Part shown: positions 51,077 through 61,640 of the stretch, one piece after another
Layout of the letters: the number at the start of each line of letters is the position of its first letter
Numbering within the stretch: position 1 is the first letter of the stretch
Source: Adiantum capillus-veneris
Lineage: Eukaryota > Streptophyta > Polypodiopsida > Polypodiales > Pteridaceae
Direction: 5' to 3'
Length of the DNA: 64,000 nucleotides
Assembly (NCBI GenBank): GCA_014529385.2
Contig: CM043960.1
Span: 121,821,043-121,885,042, forward strand
The notes under the pieces: model-generated
Database searches by the model: none
The model's input: only the letters and a program-made list of their open reading frames with translations
Told to the model about the DNA's origin: nothing
Translations under genes and position numbers: made by a program

Positions 51077-53280
51077 GAAGCCCTGATCTTCTTTGATGGA
51101 GGAGCCAAGGCCAACTTCATTTCACCAGAATTGGCGGCGCGGCTTGAGATCACTCCCGATCGGATGGGACCACTTGCGGAGGCAATGCACCCGGCAGGGA
51201 CGTAGCCATTACACCTGTCATTGGCAAACTTCGGTTGCATTGTCAGGGGTATTTGGGGCATGAGGACTTTTACATAATGCCTTTGGAAGGTTGTGATGTC
51301 CTCTTTGGAATTCCCTGGTACCACAAGAACAACGTTGTGGTCGACTATCGGGCGAGGAAAGCGACATTGACTACAGAGAAGGGCAGAACAATTGTACTTG
51401 ATATTAAACTTAAGGGCGAGTCTGTTCCTATTGTATCAGCTTCGGCCATTTCCAAATTAGTGAAATCCAGTCTGTTTGTACTCGATCTTTATGAAAGAGT
51501 TGAGTGATGAAGATAGGACAAATATGTTTGAACTTGATAAAGAACGCCAAGATTTTCTCCACTCTCATGCCGATTGCTTCTCAGAGGGCCTGCCAGGCGA
51601 GTTACCACCTGCTCGTCCTGAAGATCAAACCATTGATTTGATACCTGGAAGCACATCACCGAACTGGCCACCTTACCGTGTGAGTCGAGCTCAAAATGAA
51701 GAGATTATGAACCAAGTGAAAGACCTCTTGGAAAAGGGTCTTGTCCAGTCTCGTACTTCATCGTATTGCTCTCCAGTGTTGCTGGTTTTGAAGAAAGACG
51801 GATCTTGGAGAATGTGCATCGATTATAGAGCTCTCAACAAAATCACCATCAAGAACAGATTTTCGATTCCTAGGATCGATGATATACTCGACAGATTACA
51901 GGGATCCTCATGCTGTTAGGTGCAGCGGAATGAATGTTTGCGCTTTGCTCAAGATGAGTTGTCCGAACTGTGCTCAAGGTTCCTTTTGTTCTTATGGAAG
52001 GTAGAGCCTTCCGTTCTTAATGAGAGAATGCTATGATCACAAACAAAGTGAATGGACACTGTGCGTGCAAGTGAATGAGACTGAGAGATAGAGAGAGAAG
52101 AGAGATACAACACCAGACGTTGTAAAACCCTCCTCCGAAGGCCCCACTCTCGTCGGCGAGAGTGGTCTACTTATTATTGCACAAACTGGTACAAACTGAA
52201 TGCATGTAACTGATGCAAGTCTAGGCTATGTCGACGATGACGACGGGGATGATGACACCGACCTAAGGTCTAAAATCTGCAATCTTTTATCGGCTGTCCA
52301 AAAACGCTATGGGCTGAAATCTGCGGCTAGTCCAATAACGCTGATTTTGGGGCTGTTTCTGTAGGTCTTTGACGCTGAAAATCTGCAGGTTTTAGGGCTG
52401 AAAACTGATGGTCTTTCCGGGCTGAATCTGCTCCTCTTTAAGGGGCTGAATTTGCAGGTTCTTCATTGCTGTAAACGCTGCATTGTTGTGGCTGAAAACG
52501 CTGCAAATCTGCAAAAACGCTAGGTTGATGTGTCTGTCAAAAACGCTAGGTTGCTGGGTCTCCAAAACGCTAGGGCAAGGGTTTCCAAAAACGCTTGTTG
52601 ATGGGTGTCTGTGGCAATGATCTTCTGATGGAGAAACGCCAGGCTAATGCTGTGGGTGGCGATGGTGCTTGATGAAGAAAACGCTAGATCTGGGTCTTGC
52701 TTGGAGGGAAGTCCACCAAGGTCTTGTTGGAGAAGTTGCCTGCTGAGCTTGGCTCCTGCTGCCTCTTCTGCCAATTAGTGCTAGCCTAGGTTTGCTTATA
52801 TACAAACTTACTCAATTTGCCCTACCTACTTTCCAACAAAAGTCACTTAAAAATAACAAGTGAAAAATGTCAAAAATAGAGAAAATAGGCTAAATGCACT
52901 GGAAAATTCCCCTGAAGGATTCTGATGGATTTTGATGGGAATGCTTATGATCATGTTGTGTGGAACCAGAGGATATGCATCTAATCTAAGTGGCTGGGCA
53001 TGCACGGTCTACGAATAGACTCACAAAAGTGCCAGATTACTTCTAAATCTAGACTGACTGGACTGACAGAACCCTGATCGTATTGTAGCTTGGCCACGGA
53101 CACATAGGGTTGGATGTGTCACGTGACACATGCTTTAGCAAGATTGATTTGAAGAGTGGATATCATAAGATCCGAAAAGCGAGGAGTTACTTCGCTCCTT
53201 TGTCAAGAGATGCCTCGAAATTTTTGAATACTAGAGTCACTGATGTCTCTTTGAGCTTCATGGATACTGAGAGCTGACAG
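51077..53280 (+). pseudogene. Protease and truncated RT of element E
   Basis: Protease: LIFFDGGAKANFISPELAAR (D-G-G-A where D-S/T-G is usual), then after a frame shift GCDVLFGIPWYH. The RT lead-in [13 protein letters not shown] is followed by [33 protein letters not shown] and, across the solo LTR, FSKIDLKSGYHKIR. The text then jumps to unrelated codons ending at 53276, so RT from the MPFGL motif onward, RNase H and integrase are gone. Without the solo LTR the frame across 51913/53134 is continuous. Confidence 0.85.
51914..53128 (-). repeat. Solo LTR of family A in the RT of element E
   Basis: 1215 bases, TGTTAGGTGCAGC...CACGTGACA on the plus strand, flanked by CATGC at 51909-51913 and 53129-53133. 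On the minus strand it aligns with the LTR of element A: TGTCACGTGACACATCC start, the GGATATGCATCTAATCTAAG block, the AGCGTTTT motifs and the CGCTGCACCT end. Confidence 0.95.
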
Positions 53281-53717
53281 TATTCTGTTGTATGACTTTA
53301 TGAAATAAAATTCCGAAATATAAAACTGATTTGTTCTTAACTTGTTTTTAAGTGCAGGAACTGATAAACGAAATGACTGCAGCATTTTGCTCTAAATGAT
53401 CTCGAATAGACATGGTTACAATAGGTGTTAGTCAATCGAGCATCCCGATCGAATCTAGATGCGATTGCTAACTACATTGCCGACAAATCATGGCCTAAGA
53501 TCCGAATGAATGTTGAATGTGATATGTTTGTGATGTCCTATGATGTCAAGTGATGTCGTGTGATGTCGTATGATGTGACTGTCGATTGGTACATGTGCTA
53601 GATGTGTGTTCCTAGTGCGTCGGTACTAACAGTCAGTGTCTGCTAAGACAGTTTATGGCTTCTGTCTGTTTTGCAGGCGTAATCGAGGGCGATTACAATG
53701 CTTTCAAGAGGGGGGTA
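53281..53717 (+). other. 3' noncoding region and polypurine tract of element E
   Basis: AT-rich. It contains a short tandem array near 53528-53580 with TGATGTC repeated about six times at 10-12-base spacing. It ends CAAGAGGGGGGTA (53705-53717), the polypurine tract. Confidence 0.7.
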
Positions 53718-54087
53718 TGTCACAAAGTGATGATGTGGCTGTCCGTGTGTACACACACACCCCTTGCACAAGCCGGAACAAATGCTGACGTGGTTACCAG
53801 TCCCGGAAAGTGCGGAGCAGCTGACACGTGGCAGTTGTACGGACCCCCGTGATTTGCGGAAGCAACAGGCTGCGGCAGTTATGCTTTTTGGCAGCTTTTG
53901 GCCTTGCTTTTTATTCTACGCAAGAGATGGGAGAGAGGGAGAACTCTTTTGCTTTATTTTTAGACTCAAGAGAGAGAGCTTGAGAGAGAAAAATAACCAG
54001 CTTTTGCTTTATTTTAAAAAGGCTTTTGATTTCAGCTTTTGAGGCTCTGCTTTTGGCAACCCTTGTACTCTTTAAATAAGTGGGTAG
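53718..54087 (+). repeat. 3' LTR of element E, first part
   Basis: It matches the 5' LTR up to AAATAAGTGGGTAG, where copia K is inserted. It continues at 63550. Confidence 0.9.
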
Positions 54088-54365
54088 TGTTGGGTTAAAG
54101 GCCTAAATAACCCCTTTTTGTACATTTTTATACTTTGTCCAGGTTCATATTGAACCTGGACACATTTTTTAAAGGTCACTTATAATAAAAGTGGGAAAAC
54201 CCAAAACTCACTTATTGAGTTTTCCCCAAACACGTGAGCTCTCTCTCTCTCCCTCTTCGTTCTACTAGCGCTTTTCTTCAGCAACACAGGGCCTCCGCTT
54301 CAAGCCTCAAGGCCTGCACATCTTCGCGTGCTCTATCACTTGCACACACCGCCGTGCGCTCATCA
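54088..54365 (+). repeat. 5' LTR of copia K
   Basis: 278 bases, TGTTGGGTTAAAGG...GCTCATCA. It contains a 21-base inverted repeat (CCAGGTTCA/TGAACCTGG) at 54139-54159. The sister LTR is 34 bases longer, mainly by CT expansion. Confidence 0.95.
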
Positions 54366-54367
54366 AT

Positions 54368-54380
54368 TGGTATCAGAGCC
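54368..54380 (+). other. Primer binding site of copia K
   Basis: TGGTATCAGAGCC, exact iMet type, two bases after the LTR. Confidence 0.9.
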
Positions 54381-54851
54381 AGATTAGGGTTTCAAAAGCT
54401 TTGCGCAGGTGGCTGGACAGCAGGCAAAAGGCTTCTCTCGCATCTAATTTCCGCTTTCATTGCGAAGCCCCTTGCTTCCGGTGTCACCTAAAACAAGGTG
54501 AAATTAGGTCAAAACAGGTAAAAACCAGAAAATTACAGGTCAAAACAGCAAAACGCAGGTGTTCTAAATCGATTCCCGTGAATGCCCCTTGCTTTTCCCA
54601 CTCAAAACAGGTCCATTTGATGCAAATTGATGCGCCAAAACAGTAAATTTGCAGAAAATTCAGAATTGGATTGTTTTTATGTACACAAATTGAGGTTCAT
54701 GTACACCTTTTGTGGGTTTATGCAAGTACGCATTGGGGATACTTATTAATTGCTGAAATTTTCAGCACATTGTATGCAACGTGCGGTACATTGTCACTGG
54801 AAATTTTCAGATTTTGTGTAGACACTTTTTGCTGCATTTTTATCCGTGCAA

Positions 54852-54920
54852 ATGGCCTCTACTTCCTCGTCGTCTGATGCCAAGAGCTTGATAGAAATCA
54901 AGCGATTTGACGGCACAGGT
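54852..54920 (+). pseudogene. Copia K gag, first 23 codons
   Basis: MASTSSSSDAKSLIEIKRFD then GTG, cut by element H. The codons continue in frame at 59182 with FDLWQDRM, so H inserted after the gag start. The stretch 54381-54851 before it is the K leader, without other features. Confidence 0.85.
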
Positions 54921-55474
54921 TGTTGGGGTATAGGCGCCTGTGCCTTGCCCGGCCGCCCGGCCGCCCGGAGTTTGGGCGTCCACTGACTTGTATACCTTAT
55001 ACATAGCATAAGTGTATAGGGGGCTGCTCACTCTTTTGAGTCTCCCCACCCATATCTGTGTGTCGTGTGTCTCCTTCTCTCTCTCTCACTCTCCGTCTGT
55101 GGTGCTCCCCGATCCCCTTCAATTGGTATCAGAGCTTTGGCTTCGCGACAGATGGAGTGCTATAGAGGAGTGAGCTTTCGGCTATGGTGAGCTCGCTTTC
55201 GGTGGAAGCTTGAGATCGCCTTTTGTAGTCTTTAGACTAGGTTCTCTTGCTTAAAGGCACAGTTGCCTTTAAGTGGGAGGTTGTTGGGGTATAGGCGCCT
55301 GTGCCTTGCCCGGCCGCCCAGAGTCTGGGCGCCCACTGACTTGTATACCTTATACATAGCATAAGTGTATAGGGGGCTGCTTACTCTTTTGAGTCTCCCC
55401 ACCCATATCTGTGTGTCGTGTGTCGCCTTCTCTCTCTCTCACTCTCCGTCTGTGGTGCTCCCCGATCCCCTTCA
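54921..55474 (+). mobile_element. TRIM-like miniature unit of H
   Basis: LTR H1 (54921-55121, 201 bases) and LTR H2 (55282-55474, 193 bases) are nearly identical; H1 has one extra GGCCGCCC. Between them are a primer site (TGGTATCAGAGC, 55124-55135), about 120 bases identical to the leader after H2, then a short tail ending CTTTAAGTGGGAGGT, a polypurine tract. With 160 internal bases and no ORF this has the anatomy of a TRIM (terminal-repeat retrotransposon in miniature). Confidence 0.85.
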
Positions 55475-57183
55475 ATTGGTATCAGAGCTTTGGCTTCGCG
55501 ACAGATGGAGTGCTATAGAGGAGTGAGCTTTCGGCTATGGTGAGCTCGCTTTCGGTGGAAGCTTGAGATCGGTGAGCAACCACCAGATCTGTGCTCATGG
55601 AAGCTTGAGGGGCATTCCCAAGCTTGAGGGAAGAGTGTATTGCAAGTGTGTATGGTTATTTGCAGCCATACTTGCAGGAAAAATGCAGATTTTCATTTCC
55701 GCAGGTCATTTTTCGGGCCCCAAAAACAGTGTTTTTTGCATAACTTTTGTATACGGAATGCGATTTATGCAAGGTTAAGGTGTAACCTGGGGTTTTGGCA
55801 CGCTCCGGACGCAATGGTGATGTCTATTTGAGCTGATTTTGACCTCTGAAATTTCTGCTGCAGCAACAAGTTTTTGCTGCGTTTTTGGGCCGAAAACAAC
55901 GTTTTTTTTTGGCATAGCTTTCACACCCGAACTCAAATACATGTGATCCAGGAGTCTACCTTGGGGTTTTGGCACGCTCCGGACGCGCTCTTCATATCAG
56001 AATTTTAAAATTCTGAACGCTGAATTTTTTGCAGCAGCAGTTGTTTATTGTGTGTCGAGGATTCCACACATGGTTTGCTCTCAAATGTGAGAGTGATATT
56101 TGCTGCAAGTTTCCTCATAGGTGGGAGGATACAATGTATGCCTTATGTGGTTTGATATTCATGGAGACTAATGTGATTGCATTTTGAGCTCGGCAATATA
56201 TGCCTCGAGCATGTTTTTTGGCAGTCACAGGTAGAGCAGATATTTGTGTACTAGATTTGCAGGTGTTTGCAATGATGTATGCAAAGTGTGGAGATTGGTG
56301 TATGCATTTAGAGTGCGGTTTGATGCGCTTTGGTTGCTCGTGGTTTTGAGCATGCAGTCAGTTTGGTTACTGGTTTTGTGGCCGTTTTACTGACAAAACT
56401 CTGACGAAATTTTCCCAAGAGTTTTATGCGCATTGTTGGTGCGATCGATGTTGCGATTGCTTATAGCACTCAGGATTTGTGTGCAGTGTTTTTCCTTTTG
56501 GGTGGTGCATTGCGAGCATGTTTTGCTCTGCTTTTTTGGTCTTGAGCTGTGTGTGCTCGGCCATTTGGAGCTTCCACAAGAGCATACATCACTCTCAACT
56601 GAGCTCACAAGCTCCCATTGCATTCTCACAAAGCTTCCGAGCTTTCTTAATCTCTCTACCGTCGAGAGCGAGCGAGCTATCGTTTCGAAGCTCTCAAAGT
56701 CGTCATGCTCTCCGCGATCGCCATGGCTCTGATACCAATTGTGAGGTGATTCCGGACGAGTACATTCCCGGATTGGCCATTTGGGCATTTGTTGTTGTCT
56801 CCATTGCAATTTACAGTTGTGTTTTTTACTCCAGTTACAGAGGAGACTTTGTCAAAATTTTGCCAGATATGTATGCCTATTGTAGAGGCTAGTGCGCTTG
56901 ACCTCTTGTTCACCTTCTTTGCTTGAGACAGTTGTTTGCTCTCGGGTGGGAGAGTTTTGTTATCTCGAGCATTGTTTGCCATAGTATTTGGCAGTTTGGA
57001 TTGCGGCGTGTATTCGCATCCATATCTTTTGTCCGCAAATTGTGGTTCTAGTGGGAGACCTTCTGCATACTTTGTGCATCGAGCTATTCCGCACTTGCTT
57101 TTTTGGTTCTGTCTCAGTTGTGTGGTTGCCGACAGTTTTTTGGATTGGTTTTACTGCTCTTTGGTTGTACAGGTTGCCAGACA
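55475..57183 (+). other. Leader of H, with a minus-strand primer-site-like sequence
   Basis: It starts with a primer site at 55477-55488 and carries a duplicated phrase (GGGGTTTTGGCACGCTCCGG near 55791 and 55965). On the minus strand, TGGTATCAGAGCC at 56737-56725 is followed by ATGGCGATCGCGG and broken frames (for example 56809-56387). A fragment of an opposite-strand copia element may therefore be embedded here. Nothing else is recognised. Confidence 0.5.
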
Positions 57184-57896
57184 TGGCAGTATGCACGTCA
57201 GAGTTTGAGCTCTTTGTTACGAGATTTGATGGGTCAAATTTCGCTTGGTGGAGCTCGCATATGCTTGATGCATTGACTTGTTTGGGCCAGGCATTGCCAC
57301 TGCAGGGCAAGGATGCGAGGCCAAAGTCCATGTCTGACAGTGCGTAAGAGGACTTGGATGCACTAGCGCGGTCGACGATTATGTTGAGCCTAGTAGAGTC
57401 AGTCTATTGCATAGTTATGCATGCACGTACAACTAGAGATTTATGGCAGTTGTTGTGTCAGAGATATGACACCTCACAGTCCAGAGATGCGCCTAGAGCG
57501 AGATGCAGGTCTCAGAGACGGAGATTGCACACTTGTTGGCATTGTGGACACACAGGACACATTCAGAGGCGTTGTTTTCGCAGGATGGGACAGCGCAAAC
57601 GTCAATACAGGTTGGATGCTTCAGTTTTGACTACATCGGAGGCAGATGTTGTGTATGAGGCTACACACGACGGTGAGGTCGTTCTTGCTTCCATGTTTAC
57701 TCCTGAGGTTCTCATGTCATGCGATGGCACATTACCTTCGCAGTGGATGCTAGATACTGATGCTTCATTTCACGTCTCACCGAGACGCGAGTACTTTTGC
57801 TCGTATGCTAGCGGTTTGCTTGGACATGTGCGCTTGACTGATGGTTTAGTCCATGACATTGTTGGTGCAGGAGATGTTCGGATGTCATTGCCGAGT
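57184..57896 (+). pseudogene. Gag and protease of H
   Basis: MAVCTSEFELFVTRFDGSNF and WWSSHMLDAL are the start of a copia gag. After a stop at 57345 come ARTTRDLWQLLCQRY, a zinc knuckle CWHCGHTGHIQRRC and the protease WMLDTDASFHVSPRREYF, in which D-T-G reads D-T-D. The gag is shorter than in K: the region between helices and knuckle is missing. Confidence 0.8.
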
Positions 57897-57902
57897 TGAG
57901 CA

Positions 57903-58850
57903 ATGCTAGTGCTGAGGCATGTTCGGCATGTGCCGAGTTTGACTCGGAGTTTGGTCTCCGTGAGTCAGTTGAGAGACAGTGGATGCCATGTTGTGCTAGA
58001 TGAGCACGGTTTTAGTTTGCATCGTGGACAGCTTGTTTTAGCTAGAGGTGCTAGTGTTGATAGCACATATCCGATGCATGTTAGTCACGAGAGAGATGGC
58101 ACTATCTCTGTGACATTGTTGCAGCCATGTAGACAGCAGAGACGGGTTTCCTTTGCTAATAGGTTGCATGCTGCCTTGCCTTTGTGTCAGCAGAGTAGTG
58201 AGACAGTTGTGTGTGTGCCTACTGAGGTTAGGCAATTAGAGCAGGCGGGCTCTTGTGAGACACAGCAGGTTGTGCATCTGTCTTGTGGTGACGTTCACGC
58301 AGACAATGGTATCTCTGGGGATGCACACCTTGGTCAGTCATCCGTTGAGATGACATCGGTTGAGCCAGAGACAGATGCATTGTTCTATGATGCATTTGAT
58401 ACATTTGAGGGCGACAGTGTCCTTCAGACAGCTGTGTGTGATTGCAGTGGTGCTGATTTTTCGGTTTTGCAGTCATTCTCAACAGATATGCCTTTGCCAG
58501 AGGATGTTGACATAGTGATGCATAGTCAGGTGGTTCCTGATGAGGATGCATATGGCACTGAGGTTGCTGACAGGGATAGGTTGGCACACATAGTGCATGT
58601 TTCGTCGGCTTTCGGGTCTCTCATGTCTGACCTTTTGGTCTCGAGACCTGATCTTGCTTATGCGGTTGGTGCATTTGCAGTGGGAGTTGTCAGTCGTGCG
58701 ATGACTGACACTGGCATTGTGCATTGTGGAGCCATGCAGGTCGTCACTCGATACCTGCATCAGGAGTGTCATCGTAGCTCTAGCCGTAGTGGTATGCATG
58801 TTGCATCTACACTAGAGTGGTTACAGAGTGAGCTAGTGGGCATAGGTTGA
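57903..58850 (+). pseudogene. Fused protease-end and RNase H remnant of H
   Basis: A 315-codon frame joins LRHVRHVPSLTRSLVSVSQL (post-protease) to sequence without copia motifs and then to SLMSDLLVSRPDLAYAVGAF and GVVSRAMTDTG, which corresponds to SLMYAMVATRPDIAYAVG in K's RT/RNase H region. Integrase and the RT core are deleted. The frame stays open, but whether it was ever translated is unknown. Confidence 0.65.
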
Positions 58851-58935
58851 GAGCCTTCTTCTCTCACTTCTTGTATATACTAGTTGTAGGCTAGTCTTCT
58901 CGCCACTTATCAGCACACAGCCTTTAGTGGGAGAA

Positions 58936-59176
58936 TGTTAGGTAAAGGCGGTGTGCCTCACCGTGCTTTACTCGTGTCTGTCGGCCAGTGTCCAGCTGCC
59001 CACATTTATCTCCTTACTCTTTATACATACAAAGAATAAGGAGCTCTCACTCACATTCTCACATGGTACTCATACAGTGAGATTTGGAAGCTCCACCCCA
59101 CATCCTGTGTCCTGCTCTCTGTCTCCCTCCCTCTCCTTCTCACTCTCCGCATACGCACCGCATCCGCGCACTCACA
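58936..59176 (+). repeat. 3' LTR of H, divergent subfamily
   Basis: TGTTAGGTAAAGGCGGTG...CGCACTCACA, 241 bases, preceded by a polypurine stretch TTTAGTGGGAGAA. Its order of blocks (pyrimidine-rich end with CTTCTCACTCTCCGC) parallels H1/H2, but much of the text is unalignable by eye. Confidence 0.75.
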
Positions 59177-59181
59177 CAGGT

Positions 59182-60100
59182 TTCGACCTATGGCAGGACA
59201 GGATGCAGGGGATTTTGTTCCTCAAGGATTGTGAGGACGCCCTTTTGGCTGTAAAGCCTGAGGATATGCCGGATGAGGATTGGGCCAAGCTCAACAAAAG
59301 GGCAAAGGCCTACATCAAAATGGCTGTGACCAATGACATTCTAGTGGACATAATGGGCTTGGACAGTGCACATGCAATTTGGCATAAGTTGAAGGCCACT
59401 TATGAGAATGTCACCCCTGTGAATCAGGTGCATTTGATGCGCAAACTGGTGAACACGATGCTTGACGAAGCCAAGTCGGCTTCTGAGCACTTAAGTGCTT
59501 TCACCAGTGTTATGAGTCAGCTACAGGATACTGGGCTTCAACCTTTTGATGAAAAATTGAAAGCCATATTTTTGTTGATGACTTTGCCAGACTCTTGGGA
59601 AACGCTTGTGAGTGATAGCCCCAACCTCACATATGATGGAGTGCGAGGCTCCATCTTAAATGAGGAAATTAGACACAAGTCTAGTGGTGGGGAAGGTGGC
59701 AATTCTGCTTACAATGCGAGAGGCAAAAGTCAGAAGCAAAAGCAAGTCTAGGGATAAAGATGTGACTTGTTATCAGTGTGGCAGAAAAGGCCATAAGAAG
59801 CCAGATTGCAGGTATTTCAAGAAAGAGCAGGAAAGGAAGAAGGAATCACAGGAGAAGAAGAAGACAAAGGATAAGAAAGGGGAAAAATCAGCAGGTACCT
59901 CCTCCAAGGATTCGGAGACTGTCAATGTATCCTCTAGTGTGGTTATCACAGAGTTATCCGACAGTGAAGAGATCTTGGTTGCAGCTTCATGCCCCTCAGA
60001 TTTTGTTGTAGCAAATGCAAAAGACATGCTTATCTCACGTAGAGATGTCATTGATGCATTGCTAAGTGCAAATGATGGCCTTAACACAGTCTTGGATAGT
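59182..60100 (+). pseudogene. Copia K gag, main part
   Basis: It continues as FDLWQDRMQGILFLKDCEDA, then MDEDW-like and KAYIKMAVTNDILVDIMGL, HLMRKLVNTMLDEAKSASEH and LLMTLPDSWETLV, the UBN2-type gag of copia elements. A shift near 59750 leads to the zinc knuckle CYQCGRKGHKKPDC (59768-59809) and a lysine-rich tail, then a second shift near 60095 before the protease. Confidence 0.9.
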
Positions 60101-60401
60101 AGATTCGGGTGCCTCATTTCATGTGACTCCATCTGTGGAGTGTTTTGCTTCTTATCATGCAGGCAAGTATGGCAAGGTTTACCTTGGGGATAACCATGCT
60201 TGTGACATTGAAGGAATGGACACTGTGCGCTTGGTATTAAACAATGGCCAAGAGTTTATGCTTAAAGATGTAAGGTATGTACCAGGCATCAAGAAGAGTC
60301 TATTGTCTGTTGGCCAGATGGATGCACAGAGTTATACAACCATTTTTGTTGGGGTTCATGGAAGTTTCTTAAGGGATCATTGTCAAGGGATGCAAGAGTG
60401 A
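60090..60401 (+). pseudogene. Copia K protease
   Basis: SWIVDSGASFHVTPSVECF has the intact D-S-G-A active site. VYLGDNHACDIEGMDTVRLV and LKDVRYVPGIKKSLLSVGQM are typical of copia proteases. The frame ends at 60401 through a shift. Confidence 0.9.
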
Positions 60402-60405
60402 TACA

Positions 60406-61640
60406 TTGTACTATTTACATGGAAAAGCTTTGCTTGGCAAGTTTCTTGCAGTGGCTGAAGTTGCTTCTCATTTGGAGTTGTGGCACAAAAGACTTGGCTA
60501 TATGAGCCAGAAGGGACTTGATGTGCTCTCCTCTTTGAAGAGAGTTGATTTAAAGGGCACCAAATTAGATTTCTGTAATGACTGTTTGTATGGTAAACAA
60601 AAGAAGTCTTCTTATTATTCTGGTGTCTCGTGCAAAGCTAATGCTCTTGATTTAATTCACTCCGATGTATGTACAATGCTTGTTAAGTCTTTTGGTGGTG
60701 CATTATACTTTGTTACATTCATTGATGATTGCACTAGGAAAGGCTGTGCATATTTGTTAAAGAATAAGAGTGACATTAATGCATTTAAGAGGTTTCATGC
60801 TTTTGTGACCATGCAAAAGGGTAGTAAGCTTAAATGTTTGAGATCTGACAATGGGGGGGAGTACACGTCTGTTGAATTTCAGCGTTATTGCGAAGAATAT
60901 GGGATTAAAAGGGAGTTGACAGCCCCTTATAATCCATCTTCTAATGGTGTGGCTGAGAGGTATAACCGTACTTTATGTGAGAGAGTGCGTTCCATGTTGT
61001 CCACGGCTAATCTCCCTCATGGGTTTTGGGGAGAGGCTTTGAAAACCGCAGTTCATGTATGCAATCGCTCTCCTAACAGTACGCTGAAAAATGACATTCT
61101 AAAGGAGGTTTGGTCTGGCAAACCTGTCTCTTATGATCATTTGAGAGTGTTTGGCTGCGAGGCTTTTGTCCATGTTCGTAATGACTTGAGGACAAAGCTA
61201 GATGCCAAGTCCATCCAAGGACTCTTCCTAGGTTATGGGGAAGAGGGTGAAATGGGCTACAGGATATGGTTGCCTCAGTTTAAGAGGGTAGTACGCAGCC
61301 GAGATGTAGTGTTCAATGAGGCTAAATTGCTGAAAAATGCTACATCTTTTGAAATTGACAAGAAATCGGTCAAATTTCAGCCTCTCTTGCCACCTATTGA
61401 TGTTGAAAAAGAGCCTCAGGATGTATTACCGCAAGCTGAAATTGATAATCAGCCGGTTAACCTTGAGCCAGAAGAGGTAGGACATGATTTAGATGCTCCA
61501 AATGAGGATGAACAGCCACCTGTCATGGCTGAAAATGAGTTGCCTCCTGATGTAGAACATGTGCCTGAGAATGTAGATTATTGGGTACGCAGGTCTACTC
61601 GTGTCAGAAGGTTGATACAGCGCTTTGAGCCCTCTTTGCA
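60406..61640 (+). pseudogene. Copia K integrase
   Basis: The GAG-pre-integrase segment LELWHKRLGYMSQKGL has Tyr where the second zinc histidine is expected, followed by FCNDCLYGK. Catalytic residues are in place: LIHSDVC, LRSDNGGEYTS and NGVAERYNRTLCER. The C-terminal LRVFGCEAFVHV and SRDVVFNE blocks follow. The frame is open through this domain into the start of RT. Confidence 0.9.

Larger units (their letters stand above)
54921..59176 (+). mobile_element. Copia composite H (miniature plus larger copy)
   Basis: Flanked by CAGGT at 54916-54920 and 59177-59181. Contents: LTR H1, 160-base interior, LTR H2, leader, gag-protease and pol remnant, then a 3' LTR of a different subfamily. The interior lacks most of integrase and RT. 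A single target duplication around parts of two subfamilies implies recombination before or during integration. Confidence 0.85.

Noticed and set aside
53528-53580. A CRISPR-like or regulatory repeat array (TGATGTC units).
   Set aside because: The units are short, irregular and have no distinct spacers; it is a simple degenerate tandem repeat in a plant retroelement.
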